A DNA stretch of 64,000 nt, taken from Piezodorus guildinii. Lineage: Eukaryota; Arthropoda; Insecta; Hemiptera; Pentatomidae. This document shows positions 10,685-20,576 of the stretch, piece after piece. The DNA lies in the NCBI GenBank assembly GCA_023052935.1, contig CM041293.1, positions 169,219,341 through 169,283,340 on the forward strand, written 5' to 3'. The translations under genes were made by a program, and so were the position numbers. A model generated the notes under the pieces. It ran no database searches and had not been told where the DNA came from. It worked only from the letters and a program-made list of their open reading frames with translations. The stretch's first letter is position 1; each line of letters opens with the position of its first letter.

Positions 10685-12356
10685 CGTGGGAGATTAAATG
10701 GGATTTCTGAAAGGAGTCTCGTGAGAAGGGTGACAAGAGGTTTAATGGTTTCTGCAAGATCTGAGAGAAAGGAGTTCAGGATGGAGTGTATGCTAGAAAG
10801 ATCTTGGTTGGGAAAAGGGTGTGGATAAGGAGCGTGAGAAGGATATGTTATGTGGTCAGGAGTGTTGACAGGAGAATGGATTTGGCGTTGGGTACGAGGA
10901 TGTTCAGTCCTCTGTGATACTTGAGGTAAGGGTTTCGGCTGAACAATGGGACGGGGAGTGATTTTCTGAGGATGTTCCGGAGATGGTTTTACACGCAGAG
11001 GTGGATGGTTGGAAGGGATTGATCGATATGTAGCTTGTGGATGTTGATGGGAAGCCGGAGACTTGGTTTGTGAGGTCGAAGGCGTCTGACGGCTAGGTGG
11101 CTGTTTCTTAAAAATGGCGGGCTCGGAGAATGATTTCCTGGAATCATCTTTAGCATTGGTGATGGTGGAGGTAGAAGGCTGCGGTTGCGCGATGGTTTGT
11201 GGTGATTGCTGAATTCTTGGGAAATCAACCAAATTTTCTAGTGCAGGTGCCGGGTGCATGTCTTCTCTTCGATTCTTCGTCCCGGTGTGTTTTGAATTTT
11301 CTGTCGGAGAAGAGTTTTATAAACCGTGCATCCTCTGTAGCTCGCCGGATGGGCCTCGCCACAAAGAGCACACGTTGCTGTCTCAGTTCGAGGCTTCAGA
11401 CATGTTTCAGATGCATGGGGGCCAGCGCATTTAACACACCTAGCCTGGTGAAAACAATAAGCTTTTGTGTGCCCCAAGTTTTGACACTTGGTGCATTGAA
11501 CGATGATTGTTTTTTTTCTCGGTTCCTCGAAACGAACTGTAGAGTACACCAATCTATTAATATTAAATATTTCGGAGTTGTTTTTAGCCGGTTCAAGATC
11601 AATGAAAAATAAAGGTAAACTATATTTTTCTTTCGGGTGTGTAACGGGTGAAATATTTCTAACGTTGTGTCCAATTTCTTCCAGGTCTCTTTTGATGGCT
11701 TCTTTAGGTGTGGTTGAGTGAAGTCCTCTCAAGACCACTCGGTAGGATTTTTCTTCCTTTAATTGAAAGCAGTGGAAGTCATAATTGTTTGTAGTTAAGT
11801 AATGTATTAGTTTTTTGAAGCTATCTTTACAGGTGGTGTTGATTTTGATGTCATCATGTCTCGAAAAACAACGAAAATTAGACTGCCCAATCAGGTTGGC
11901 TATTTCTCGACCGAAGGACATAAAATCGTTAATTTTTGAGACGAATACAGGAGGTGGTTCTGGATTTGTAAACCCTTGGGCCGGAATCTCATTTAAGCTT
12001 TTACCTGTAACTGAGTTGTTGATTGCAGAAGCAGACGGAGCGGTAGATGCTGACTGAGCTTTAGAGTTAATCTGAGCGATAGAGTTTGACTGAGTCGCAG
12101 ACGTAGATGGCATAATTGATTCGTTCTTGTTGGCTGCAGTAGTACTGCGGGTTTTAGGCGGTGATGTAATTTGTATTGGCGGTTGTTTGATCTTGGCCGG
12201 TTTATTTTTCTTTTTGGTTGGCGAATTTTCTTGGGATCCAGGGTTTGAATGGCGATTTCTTTTCTGTAATGAACGGCGCTTTAAATATTGTGAATCAGAT
12301 TCACTAATTTCGGAAAAAGGAGTCTCTCCGTCCGAGTCATCACACGATGTAACCAT
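10681..12356 (-). pseudogene. LINE J ORF1: Gag-like nucleic-acid-binding protein, one frameshift
   Basis: From ATG 12356 the frame runs to 11238 and holds a Ser/Thr/Pro/Lys-rich N-terminus. Three zinc knuckles in series follow (C-X2-C-X4-H-X4-C type, 'CTKCQNLGHTKAYC', then 'CVKCAGPHASETC', then 'CALCGEAHPASYRGC'), the layout of jockey ORF1. A 1-nt loss around 11260-11280 shifts the rest into another frame, open from 11259 to 10681, which encodes a Pro/Gln/Ser-rich tail. Restoring one base would give about 558 codons, so I read this as one ORF. Its TGA (10683-10681) overlaps the ORF2 ATG (10684-10682) as ATGA. The longer frame up to 12374 starts with GTG, so I chose the ATG. Confidence 0.85.
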
Positions 12357-12395
12357 ATCTGAGTCTATGATCACAAATAAAGATACGAAAAATCG

Positions 12396-12396
<1 letters not shown>

Positions 12397-12443
<47 letters not shown>
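12397..12443. repeat. (TA)n microsatellite
   Basis: About 23 TA units about 40 bp upstream of LINE J ORF1. Together with the (TA)n at 13447-13531 it brackets the LINE-X insertion, so both are probably halves of one original tract. Confidence 0.95.
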
Positions 12444-12457
<14 letters not shown>

Positions 12458-12728
12458 AATAACTCTTTATTTATTCTGGGACAAGTTCAGAATAACATAA
12501 CAGGAAAAAAAAAAGGTGGACTTAAAACTAGAGTCTTAGAGTAAAATGACTAAAAAACAGAAAAGAATTAAACTAATAGCATGAACTAATAAAATAACTT
12601 ATAGCTAAATTGTAATAAAAATGTACAAACCAAAAAAATAAAAGTATGTTAACATGAGAAACAAAAAAATTATATAAAAAAAAAAAAAAATTAATCAGAT
12701 AAAAGAAATATATATACATATATAAAAA

Positions 12729-12782
<54 letters not shown>

Positions 12783-13445
12783 ACACATACACATACATAC
12801 GCATACATACATACACACACACACGTATATATATCCATATATACACACACACATACACACGTACATACATACACACATACATACGCACATACACACACCA
12901 GCATATGCATGTATGCACACAGTTTTTAAAAACAAAGGAAATTACTATTCTTCTTTAAACATATTTATAATTTGATCTTGCAACTTTGAAAAGATAATGA
13001 TTTCAAATATTCTCTGTTGAATTTACAGTTGAAGATGATAATTAAATAAGTAAATCTGTTCTATTATTTATTAGTTAATTATTCTTGAAATTAGCATCTA
13101 CTTGGGATTATTTAGAAATTGGATTGATAGGAAATGGCTAAATAGACAGGATTTGAATGTGGAGAGAGATTGGGAGTCACGGATATTAGGGGGGATGGAG
13201 TTCCATAGGGAGGCGGATCGTATTAAGAAAGATCTATCGAAAGCTGCGGATCGATGGGACGTCATATACAGATCTGAAGGCCGTGAGCGGGTGTAACGGG
13301 AACGAACGGAGGATTTGAATATAAGGAGATCTGAGATGTAAAACGGACACCGGGATTGGATAACTTGGTAGAGGAAGGATGCCAGGAAGTATTTACGGCG
13401 GTAGGAAGGGAAAAGCCACTTCAACTCTTCGTAAAAACGAGTTAC

Positions 13446-13446
<1 letters not shown>
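12443..13446 (-). mobile_element. 5'-truncated LINE X, copy 1
   Basis: A minus-strand insertion ending in a (TTA)n tail (TAATAA.. at 12443-12462), preceded by AATAAAG and a stem-loop (GGGACAAGTTC, 12478-12488). The open stretch 13424-13098 gives the C-terminus of a LINE RT protein, with the typical 'SFLIRSASLWNSIPPNIRD' and 'STFKSCLFSHFL' blocks. It aligns with the split copy at 41508-45190. It landed in the (TA)n tract of the LINE J 5' region. Short-motif repeats of CA, TA and CATA fill 12729-12910. Confidence 0.8.
12729..12910. repeat. Compound CA/TA/CATA microsatellite
   Basis: Runs of CA, TA and CATA-type units inside LINE X copy 1. ORFs rich in Cys/Val/Tyr/Met read through it in all three minus frames and are artefacts of the repeat. 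Confidence 0.95.

Positions 13447-13531
<85 letters not shown>
13447..13531. repeat. (TA)n microsatellite, about 42 units
   Basis: Uninterrupted TA run directly after the LINE-X 5' truncation point. The Tyr-Ile repeat ORFs it creates are not genes. Confidence 0.97.
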
Positions 13532-13534
<3 letters not shown>

Positions 13535-13907
13535 CCTACAATGGCTAATAAACAGAATATTTATCGAGAAAAATATTAAAACCTTAAAACTAAACTATTT
13601 ACATTATATACACATGAAAACATAATTGAAAGAAACATATCTGAGTAATAAAAAAAAAGAAATAAGATAATGAAAGAAAACTCACAAAAATATTAAGAAA
13701 TAAAATAGAACAAAAATTAACTTTAAAGAAATAAAAGTAAAAATAATGTTTATATGAATAACGACTCGGTTACGAAAAATGACAAGTGAGAAATGACAAT
13801 AGTTCTGGCCGAGACCTTGTAAACAATAGCTAAGCAGAAGGAATTAGTAGCCTCTCGGCAGGTGCCGAAGTAGCCTCGTCTCCAGGCCCTGGCGATCACC
13901 AATCTAT
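13532..13907 (-). other. Inferred LINE J 5'UTR, proximal part
   Basis: AT-rich to 13790, then a more GC-rich stretch up to the gypsy insertion site (CTAT, 13904-13907). Assigned to LINE J because it lies inside the J target duplication and on the ORF1 side. No ORF or motif of its own. It continues at 20581-20769. Confidence 0.5.
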
Positions 13908-14450
13908 TGCTACGGTCAAGACAATGACGGGTGGACCACGCCTGGAGGGGCCTAGATGAGGCTAGAGACTTCTGGACCTGGACAGTCCTCGAAGTGCCTG
14001 GAAAGGCCCACCACCCTACCTGCGCCCGGGTCTAGAAGATTCGGCGGTGGTACAAATAGGGGTCCCCTGAGTCTAGGTGAGTCAGTCTTGATCTTGCTCA
14101 AGTGAATGTATCAGTGAACAGTGACAGTGAACAACTCGTGACAGTGTGACAGTGTAGTGAAACTGTGTGTCAATATTGTGATAATCGGTCGTTGGGAAAT
14201 TAGAAGACTGTAGTTTATATATAATTTATAGTTGTAAGTCTTAGAATAAGTCTAGCAGATTGTAAGTAGTTTATTCGTTAGGAAATACCTCATTTTATAT
14301 GTATACTGTTTAGTAGTTAAGCTAGTAATTCCATTATTATTGTTAATATAGTGGTTAGTAATCCCTTTGTATTTGTGTTTTCTGTATTAATAAACATCTG
14401 TAATTTGTAAACTGGAGTAGTTCATTTCTCACACCCCGTAGCCCGTAACA
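13908..14450 (+). repeat. Gypsy 5' LTR
   Basis: Starts TGCTACGG, ends CCCGTAACA. Contains AATAAA at 14389-14394 and a GTGACAGTG-rich patch around 14120-14160. One base longer than the 3' LTR. Confidence 0.97.
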
Positions 14451-14453
14451 ATT

Positions 14454-14471
14454 TGGTGTCAGAAGTGGGAT
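14454..14471 (+). other. Primer-binding site, tRNA-Leu type
   Basis: TGGTGTCAGAAGTGGGAT starts 3 nt after the 5' LTR. It is complementary to the 3' end of a eukaryotic tRNA-Leu acceptor/T-stem (..CCCACTTCTGACACCA). Minus-strand DNA synthesis would be primed here. Confidence 0.9.
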
Positions 14472-14534
14472 CATTGTAAATGGTTATAATTTTGGTTTTC
14501 TTGTTTTTGTAATTATTGGGCTACTGTGTGGAAA

Positions 14535-17500
14535 ATGACTTCTCAGAGTGTTAGACTGAATGATTTAAAAGTTGCAGACTTAAGACGGGAGTTAGAAGAA
14601 CGAGATCTGGATACTTTCGGAACGAAATCAGTACTGCAACAACGCTTGCGCCAATTTTTTGTTGATTCAGGGGAAAATCCAGACGAGATTACGTTTGAAA
14701 ATGATTTCAGTAAGTTGTCTGCAACTTTTAAAACTGAATTAGGCACTGTTAAAAATGAGTTAGGTAATGAGTTAAGTACTGTTAAAAATGAGTTAGGTAA
14801 TGAGTTAAGTACTGTTAAAAATGAGTTAGGTAATGAGTTAAGTACTGTTAAAAATGAGTTAGGTAATGAGTTAAGTACTGTTAAAAATGAGTTAGGTAAT
14901 GTAGAAAAGAAGTTAGGTAATGAATTAAGTACTGTTAAAAATACATTGGAGGCTAAGTTAGGCAATTTAGAAACTAAGTTAATGGAGAGTGTAGATAATA
15001 AGTTAGCTGATGTAGAATCTAGATTAGGAGAAAAAGTCGATTCAGTAGAAAATGAACTTAGGGTAAGAATAGAAGCTCTAGAAGAACGTATGAACAACCC
15101 AACGACAATCGACACCGACCAACCCTCTGAGAGAAGCCCTCACAACACCATTCCCTCCGCCAATGCTGGGATGCCACCAACGCACAACACCATCCCATTG
15201 TTCGACGGGAAGACACCGTGGGAGGACTACATGACTCTCTTCGAGACAGCGGCTTCGATCCACGGGTGGTCAAAGGAGACGCAAGCATCAGCGTTGTGCC
15301 TAGCCTTGCGTGGAGACGCCTTAGGAGTGCTACAGGGGATGCCCATGTCGGAGCGGTGCAACTACGGTGAGCTGATGAAAAGACTGGAGATGCGTTTCGG
15401 CCATCGCCACATGGACCAACTATACCGTTCCCAGTTAAAGAACAGGGTCCAGAAGACCAACGAGACGCTGCAGGAATTTGAAGCAGATATCGCCCGGCTA
15501 GTAAGGAATGCCTACCCAACAGTCACCGACGACGTCTACGAGAGCTTGGCTATCGACAAATTCTTGGATGGACTTCGAGACCCGGAAACCCAACAGGCAG
15601 TGAAACTCGCACGCCCTAAGACTTTGGGCGATGCATTGTCGCAGGCCATGGAATTCGAGGCTGTCAGGCAGTCAGTCCGTGGACATGCACGAGTTCGAGC
15701 GGCAGAAGCGGGGCATAACGCGGACTCCACCATCGAGGGCATAGTAACAAAGGTTTTGGAAGCCCTCAGGACACGCAAAAATGAGATACGCTGTTGGAGC
15801 TGCGGTCAACTTGGACACCCCAGAAGCAAGTGTCCTACCAGGAAGCCGGAAAAAGCCACAGGAAAACTAAGGAGGGTTGATGGGAAGGGGCAACTGTCAA
15901 CCCGTAGCATCGAAGGCCCCAGGGTCGCCGTGAGAATCGCGACAATAGGGAGCAAGACAAATAGTTTTTATGTGGATGGAATGGTGAACGGGCAGCTGCG
16001 GAGTTTTCTGCTGGATACCGGCGCGACCATGACAATACTGAACCCGAAGGCAGTTAACGCTGAGAAGATATCACCTACCACTTGGGCGTTACGGACAGCT
16101 ACAGGACAGCCAGCCGAGGTCTACGGAGAGACAGTTGCCACTTTCTTCATCGGGGGCCAACGTCTAGAGCACCGCGTTCTCGTGGCGAAAATAGACGAGG
16201 AAGTCATCTTCGGCATGGACTTGATGATCAAATACGGGATCAAGCTGGACATGTCGAGAGGTGTGTTGACGCTGGGAGACGAAGAGGTCATCCTTCGGCA
16301 GGGAAAAGACCTCTATGCACGAGTACTCCTACTAGAAGACACCACTTTACCTGCACGGAGTCAAATTCTGACGCATGGGACGATCAATGGACGACTACCG
16401 GAGGGTCAATGTCTTCTACTTGAACCTGGGAAGCACGAGGAGCAGGAAGTCGGACGCGGTGTTCTGGTTGCAAGGTCTCTCATCAAGGTCGGACATACCA
16501 CCCCAATCCGACTGATGAATCTGAACAGCTTCCCGGTGACACTAAAGAGAGGAACACCAGTTGGAGAATGTACGGCCGCTACCTCAGTAGTCCGACAGCT
16601 ACAACGCAACCCCACCGAGCAACGAGGACTACCCGAAGAATTAAAAGGATTCGTGGAGGAATCATGCAGAGAACTTTCGCCTGAACAGAGCGAACTCGTG
16701 AAGAGATTGATTACCCGATGGCAGGACATTTTCGAGATCAGCTCAGGACCACGGGGTAGAACGAACATCGTCCAGCACAAAATTGACACCGGGGATACAA
16801 AGCCCATCCGACAGATCCCGAGGAGGCTGCCGCTAGCTAAACGAAAGGATGCCGAGGAGATTATTAAGGATATGGCGAATGATGGTGTCATCGAGCCCTC
16901 GAGTAGCCCATGGATGTCTCCTGTCGTACTGGTGAAAAAGAAGGATGGGACGACAAGATTCTGCGTAGATTACCGTCTTTTGAACAACGCCACGAAGAAG
17001 GACAGCTACCCACTCCCAAGGATTGACGACACGCTGGACACACTAGAGGGTTGCAAACTATTTTCTACCTTGGATCTCCGCAGTGGATATTGGCAGGTTG
17101 GATTGGCACCGGAAGATAAGGAGAAGACGGCATTTTCAATCGGCACTGGCCTCTGGCAATTTACGGTAATGCCATTCGGGCTTTGCAATGCTCCTGCAAC
17201 GTTCGAGAGGCTGATGGAAAGCGTCTTAAGAGGCCTTTCTTGGGAGATATGCCTGGTTTACTTGGACGACATCATTGTACTGGGAAAATCCTTTACTCAC
17301 CATCTGGAGAATCTGGAGCGGGTCTTCGAACGGCTGCGTGCAGCCAATCTAAAACTGAACCCGAAGAAGTGCAATCTCTTCCGAAGGCAAGTCAACTACC
17401 TGGGGCATGTTGTATCAGACAACGGAGTTGCTGTTGACCCAGAGAAGATTACAGCGATCACCAATTGGCCAGCACCTCGAGATAAGCACCAAGTGAGAAG

Positions 17501-20054
17501 TTTCCTCGGACTCTGCACCTACTACAGGAGGTACGTGAAAGGATTCGCCAACATCGCAAAACCTCTTACCAGGCTCACTGAGGAAAAACGGACTTTCCTT
17601 TGGGATCGCGAGTGTCAGGCTTCATTTGAGGAGTTAAAGAAGAAATTGAGTAGTGCGCCTATTCTAAGCTATCCACGTCCCGAGGGCAAGTTCATTCTTG
17701 ACACAGATGCCAGCAACACTGCTATTGGAAGCGTCCTTTCCCAACTCCAAGACGGGGAAGAAAAGGTTATTGGGTACTTCAGCAAAGCACTGTCGGCTCC
17801 AGAACGCAACTACTGTGTCACAAGGAAAGAGCTTCTGGCAGTGGTTAAGTCCATAGAGCACTTTCATAAATACCTGTATGGAAGAAGATTTCTACTGAGA
17901 ACGGACCACGCAGCTCTAATGTGGCTGCTGCGATTCAAGTCACCGGAGGGACAAGTTGCACGGTGGATCGAGCGCCTTCAGGAATATGACTTCGAATCTG
18001 CTCATCGTTCTGGAACGAGTCACCGGAATGCGGATGCGCTCTCAAGGAGACCCTGTGATGGAGAATGCAAGCATTGTTCTCGACAAGAAGAAAAGCAAGC
18101 AACAGTGTTGCGGACTACGGTCGTTACCGACGGTTGGCAGGACACACAACTGGCAAAGGAACAGGACGAGGACCCGGACTTGAAACAAATAAGGGAATGG
18201 AAGCTATCAGGCCAAAGGAGACCAAGCTGGCAGGATGTTGCTCCAATGTCGAAAAATATAAAAACCTATTGGGCTCAATGGGACTCCATTCTGCTGGACA
18301 AAGGTCTGCTGAAACGAGCATTGGAGAACACGGAGGGAGATCAGCGGAGACTACAGCTCATCGTACCAAAGATTAAAGTGCCCGAAGTACTGAGGGAACT
18401 ACATGATGGAGCATCTGGCGGCCACCTTGGAGTTCACCGGACATTAGAAAAGGTTCGTGAACGCTTTTACTGGGCAAACCTCAAGGACGATGTGTTAGAT
18501 TGGTGCCGGCGGTGTGCAACTTGTGCCGCCTCTAATGGACCGATAAGGAAAAAGAAGGCACCTATGAAGAAATACAACGTAGGAGCACCATTCGAGAGAA
18601 TAGCGGTAGACATCGCTGGCCCTTTTCCTGTGACAGATAATGGCAACCGATATATTCTCGTGGCCATGGATTATTTTTCAAAGTGGGTGGAAGCTTATGC
18701 CCTTCCGAATCAGGAGGCCGCCACGGTTGCCGATGTTCTCGTGAAGCAGCTCGTCAGTCGGTTTGGGGTGCCCATGGAACTTCATGCTGACCAAGGAAGA
18801 AACTTTGAGTCGGCAGTCTTCACCAGGATGTGCGAGGCTCTAGGAATACGGAAGACCAGAACGACGCCTCTTCACCCTCAGTCCGACGGCATGGTAGAGC
18901 GCATGAACAGGACGATGGGTCGATATTTGGCCAAGGTAGTTTCCGACCATCAGCGAGACTGGGACCAATATCTTCATCTGTTCCTGCTAGCCTATCGTAG
19001 TTCAGTTAATGAAACGACAGGGCAGACCCCCGCCAACGTCGTGTTCGGCAGGGAACTACGCTTGCCTTGCGATCTGAAATTCGGTTTCAAGCCTGATGAG
19101 GAGGTCGCCGGAGAAGACTACGTCACGAACCTACGGAAGCGAATGAACACTATTCACGAGAAGGTTCGCACAAACATCCAGGGAGCAAGTGACAGAATGA
19201 AGGAGCGTTACGACATCAAGGCAGAGAAAGGTGGCTTCCAACCTGGGGACTTGGTCTGGCTACACGATCCTCGAAGAAGGCAAGGCTACTCACCGAAACT
19301 TCAAAACTCCTGGGACGGACCGTATGAAGTCATCAAGAGGATCAATGATGTCATCTATAGGATCAGGAAGCAGCCCAAAGGAAAACCCAAGGTAGTCCAT
19401 TTCAACCGATTGGCTCCATACAAGGGAAACCATGGCCCTACAGAGGAACAGCAAGTGAGGAACCTCACCGACAAGGACCTAACTCCCCATCCTAAGGCAC
19501 CAGACTCCCGTAGGGTAACGCAGACAGTTTACAGAGACATATTCTCGTTACCGGTAGACTATGCTCTAGCACATTGTGTCGCCGAACATCTGAGGGATTC
19601 CCGGGGGATTGCGACGGTCTTCAGGAAGAAGTTCGCTGGAATTGAAGAGCTGGAACGCCAGGGACCAAGAGTTGGGAAGACTCTCCATCAAGAGCATGAA
19701 GGCCGGCACCTGTTTTACTTGGTTACCAAGAGTTCATCAGAGCAGAAGCCGACATACGACACACTGCGCCGGAGTCTTGACGACCTGCGGAGAAAGCTTC
19801 TGGAACTGCGTGTCACCAAGCTCGCCATCCCGAAGTTGGGTTGTGGATACGATGGCCTGGAGTGGAGGATTGTCAGGAACATTGTAGAAGAGACGTTCGC
19901 CAACTCTGGAGTCATCATAACGGTATGCACGTTCAACCCCTGGAAAGACAAAACACCTACATCGGAGGAAGATCAGCATCGCTCAGCTTCTGCAATCTGT
20001 GCTCTGGGGCAGAGCACGTCTAAGGAGGGGGTAGTGCTACGGTCAAGACAATGA
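14535..20054 (+). CDS. Gag-Pol polyprotein with N-terminal SAP domain and C-terminal TARG1-like macrodomain (1839 aa)
   Basis: The first ATG is at 14535; the frame opens at a GTG 9 nt earlier. Order of domains: SAP DNA-binding motif (~8-42); coiled coil built on an 11-residue tandem repeat (~74-130); Gag; CCHC knuckle CWSCGQLGHPRSKC (420-433); protease DTG (Asp494); reverse transcriptase YLDD (909-912); RNase H (Asp1056/1058 block); integrase zinc finger (from His1290) and D,D35E core (Asp1359, Asp1419, Glu1455); GPY/F-like module; then a macrodomain (~1660-1805). The last resembles TARG1/OARD1: 'RDIFSLPVDYALAHC', 'FRKKFAGIEEL', 'KPTYDTLRRSLDDLR', 'AIPKLGCGYDGLEW'. Lys1732 and Asp1773 fall where TARG1 has catalytic Lys84 and Asp125, with identical 41-residue spacing. 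TARG1 removes ADP-ribose from acidic residues; the same activity here is inference. The stop lies 20 nt inside the 3' LTR. No Gag/Pol frameshift or stop is present. Confidence 0.95.
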   Translation: MTSQSVRLNDLKVADLRRELEERDLDTFGTKSVLQQRLRQFFVDSGENPDEITFENDFSKLSATFKTELGTVKNELGNELSTVKNELGNELSTVKNELGNELSTVKNELGNELSTVKNELGNVEKKLGNELSTVKNTLEAKLGNLETKLMESVDNKLADVESRLGEKVDSVENELRVRIEALEERMNNPTTIDTDQPSERSPHNTIPSANAGMPPTHNTIPLFDGKTPWEDYMTLFETAASIHGWSKETQASALCLALRGDALGVLQGMPMSERCNYGELMKRLEMRFGHRHMDQLYRSQLKNRVQKTNETLQEFEADIARLVRNAYPTVTDDVYESLAIDKFLDGLRDPETQQAVKLARPKTLGDALSQAMEFEAVRQSVRGHARVRAAEAGHNADSTIEGIVTKVLEALRTRKNEIRCWSCGQLGHPRSKCPTRKPEKATGKLRRVDGKGQLSTRSIEGPRVAVRIATIGSKTNSFYVDGMVNGQLRSFLLDTGATMTILNPKAVNAEKISPTTWALRTATGQPAEVYGETVATFFIGGQRLEHRVLVAKIDEEVIFGMDLMIKYGIKLDMSRGVLTLGDEEVILRQGKDLYARVLLLEDTTLPARSQILTHGTINGRLPEGQCLLLEPGKHEEQEVGRGVLVARSLIKVGHTTPIRLMNLNSFPVTLKRGTPVGECTAATSVVRQLQRNPTEQRGLPEELKGFVEESCRELSPEQSELVKRLITRWQDIFEISSGPRGRTNIVQHKIDTGDTKPIRQIPRRLPLAKRKDAEEIIKDMANDGVIEPSSSPWMSPVVLVKKKDGTTRFCVDYRLLNNATKKDSYPLPRIDDTLDTLEGCKLFSTLDLRSGYWQVGLAPEDKEKTAFSIGTGLWQFTVMPFGLCNAPATFERLMESVLRGLSWEICLVYLDDIIVLGKSFTHHLENLERVFERLRAANLKLNPKKCNLFRRQVNYLGHVVSDNGVAVDPEKITAITNWPAPRDKHQVRSFLGLCTYYRRYVKGFANIAKPLTRLTEEKRTFLWDRECQASFEELKKKLSSAPILSYPRPEGKFILDTDASNTAIGSVLSQLQDGEEKVIGYFSKALSAPERNYCVTRKELLAVVKSIEHFHKYLYGRRFLLRTDHAALMWLLRFKSPEGQVARWIERLQEYDFESAHRSGTSHRNADALSRRPCDGECKHCSRQEEKQATVLRTTVVTDGWQDTQLAKEQDEDPDLKQIREWKLSGQRRPSWQDVAPMSKNIKTYWAQWDSILLDKGLLKRALENTEGDQRRLQLIVPKIKVPEVLRELHDGASGGHLGVHRTLEKVRERFYWANLKDDVLDWCRRCATCAASNGPIRKKKAPMKKYNVGAPFERIAVDIAGPFPVTDNGNRYILVAMDYFSKWVEAYALPNQEAATVADVLVKQLVSRFGVPMELHADQGRNFESAVFTRMCEALGIRKTRTTPLHPQSDGMVERMNRTMGRYLAKVVSDHQRDWDQYLHLFLLAYRSSVNETTGQTPANVVFGRELRLPCDLKFGFKPDEEVAGEDYVTNLRKRMNTIHEKVRTNIQGASDRMKERYDIKAEKGGFQPGDLVWLHDPRRRQGYSPKLQNSWDGPYEVIKRINDVIYRIRKQPKGKPKVVHFNRLAPYKGNHGPTEEQQVRNLTDKDLTPHPKAPDSRRVTQTVYRDIFSLPVDYALAHCVAEHLRDSRGIATVFRKKFAGIEELERQGPRVGKTLHQEHEGRHLFYLVTKSSSEQKPTYDTLRRSLDDLRRKLLELRVTKLAIPKLGCGYDGLEWRIVRNIVEETFANSGVIITVCTFNPWKDKTPTSEEDQHRSASAICALGQSTSKEGVVLRSRQ
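20022..20034 (+). other. Polypurine tract
   Basis: AAGGAGGGGGTAG abuts the 3' LTR start (TGCTACGG at 20035) and would prime plus-strand DNA synthesis. It is translated as part of the polyprotein C-terminus. Confidence 0.85.
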
Positions 20055-20576
20055 CGGGTGGACCACGCCTGGAGGGGCCTAGATGAGGCTAGAGACTTCT
20101 GGACCTGGACAGTCCTCGAAGTGCCTGGAAAGGCCCACCACCCTACCTGCGCCCGGGTCTAGAAGATTCGGCGGTGGTACAAATAGGGGTCCCCTGAGTC
20201 TAGGTGAGTCAGTCTTGATCTTGCTCAAGTGAATGTATCAGTGAACAGTGACAGTGAACAACTCGTGACAGTGTGACAGTGTAGTGAAACTGTGTGTCAA
20301 TATTGTGATAATCGGTCGTTGGGAAATTAGAAGACTGTAGTTTATATATAATTTATAGTTGTAAGTCTTAGAATAAGTCTAGCAGATTGTAAGTAGTTTA
20401 TTCGTTAGGAATACCTCATTTTATATGTATACTGTTTAGTAGTTAAGCTAGTAATTCCATTATTATTGTTAATATAGTGGTTAGTAATCCCTTTGTATTT
20501 GTGTTTTCTGTATTAATAAACATCTGTAATTTGTAAACTGGAGTAGTTCATTTCTCACACCCCGTAGCCCGTAACA
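20035..20576 (+). repeat. Gypsy 3' LTR
   Basis: Matches the 5' LTR base for base except for one missing A in the block TTCGTTAGGAATACC. AATAAA at 20515-20520. Its first 20 nt are the end of the coding frame. Confidence 0.97.

Larger units (their letters stand above)
13908..20576 (+). mobile_element. Young Ty3/gypsy LTR retrotransposon with a terminal macrodomain
   Basis: Complete element: 5' LTR 13908-14450 (543 bp), tRNA-Leu primer-binding site, one Gag-Pol ORF, polypurine tract, 3' LTR 20035-20576 (542 bp). It is flanked by CTAT target duplications at 13904-13907 and 20577-20580. By direct comparison the two LTRs differ only by one A (GGAAATAC versus GGAATAC), so insertion is very recent. 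No env-like ORF. It is inserted in the 5' region of LINE J, on the ankyrin gene's sense strand in its second intron. All expected cis signals are intact, so it may be active. Confidence 0.97.

Noticed and set aside
12127..12444. + strand 105-codon ORF and other + strand ORFs across 9000-12440
   Set aside because: Antisense shadows of LINE J ORF1/ORF2.
12573..12935. Cys/Val/Tyr/Met-rich ORFs of 71-120 codons on the minus strand
   Set aside because: Produced by the CA/TA/CATA microsatellite in all three frames.
13356..13625. Tyr-Ile repeat ORFs
   Set aside because: Read-through of the (TA)n tract.
14543..15115. 190-codon minus-strand ORF with a Ser/Leu/Asn repeat
   Set aside because: Shadow of the Gag coiled-coil repeat on the opposite strand; no independent evidence. 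The same applies to the other ORFs overlapping Gag-Pol.
13908..20576. Endogenous retrovirus with envelope
   Set aside because: No env-like ORF follows the integrase; the extra C-terminal part is a macrodomain in the same frame, without signal peptide or membrane segment.
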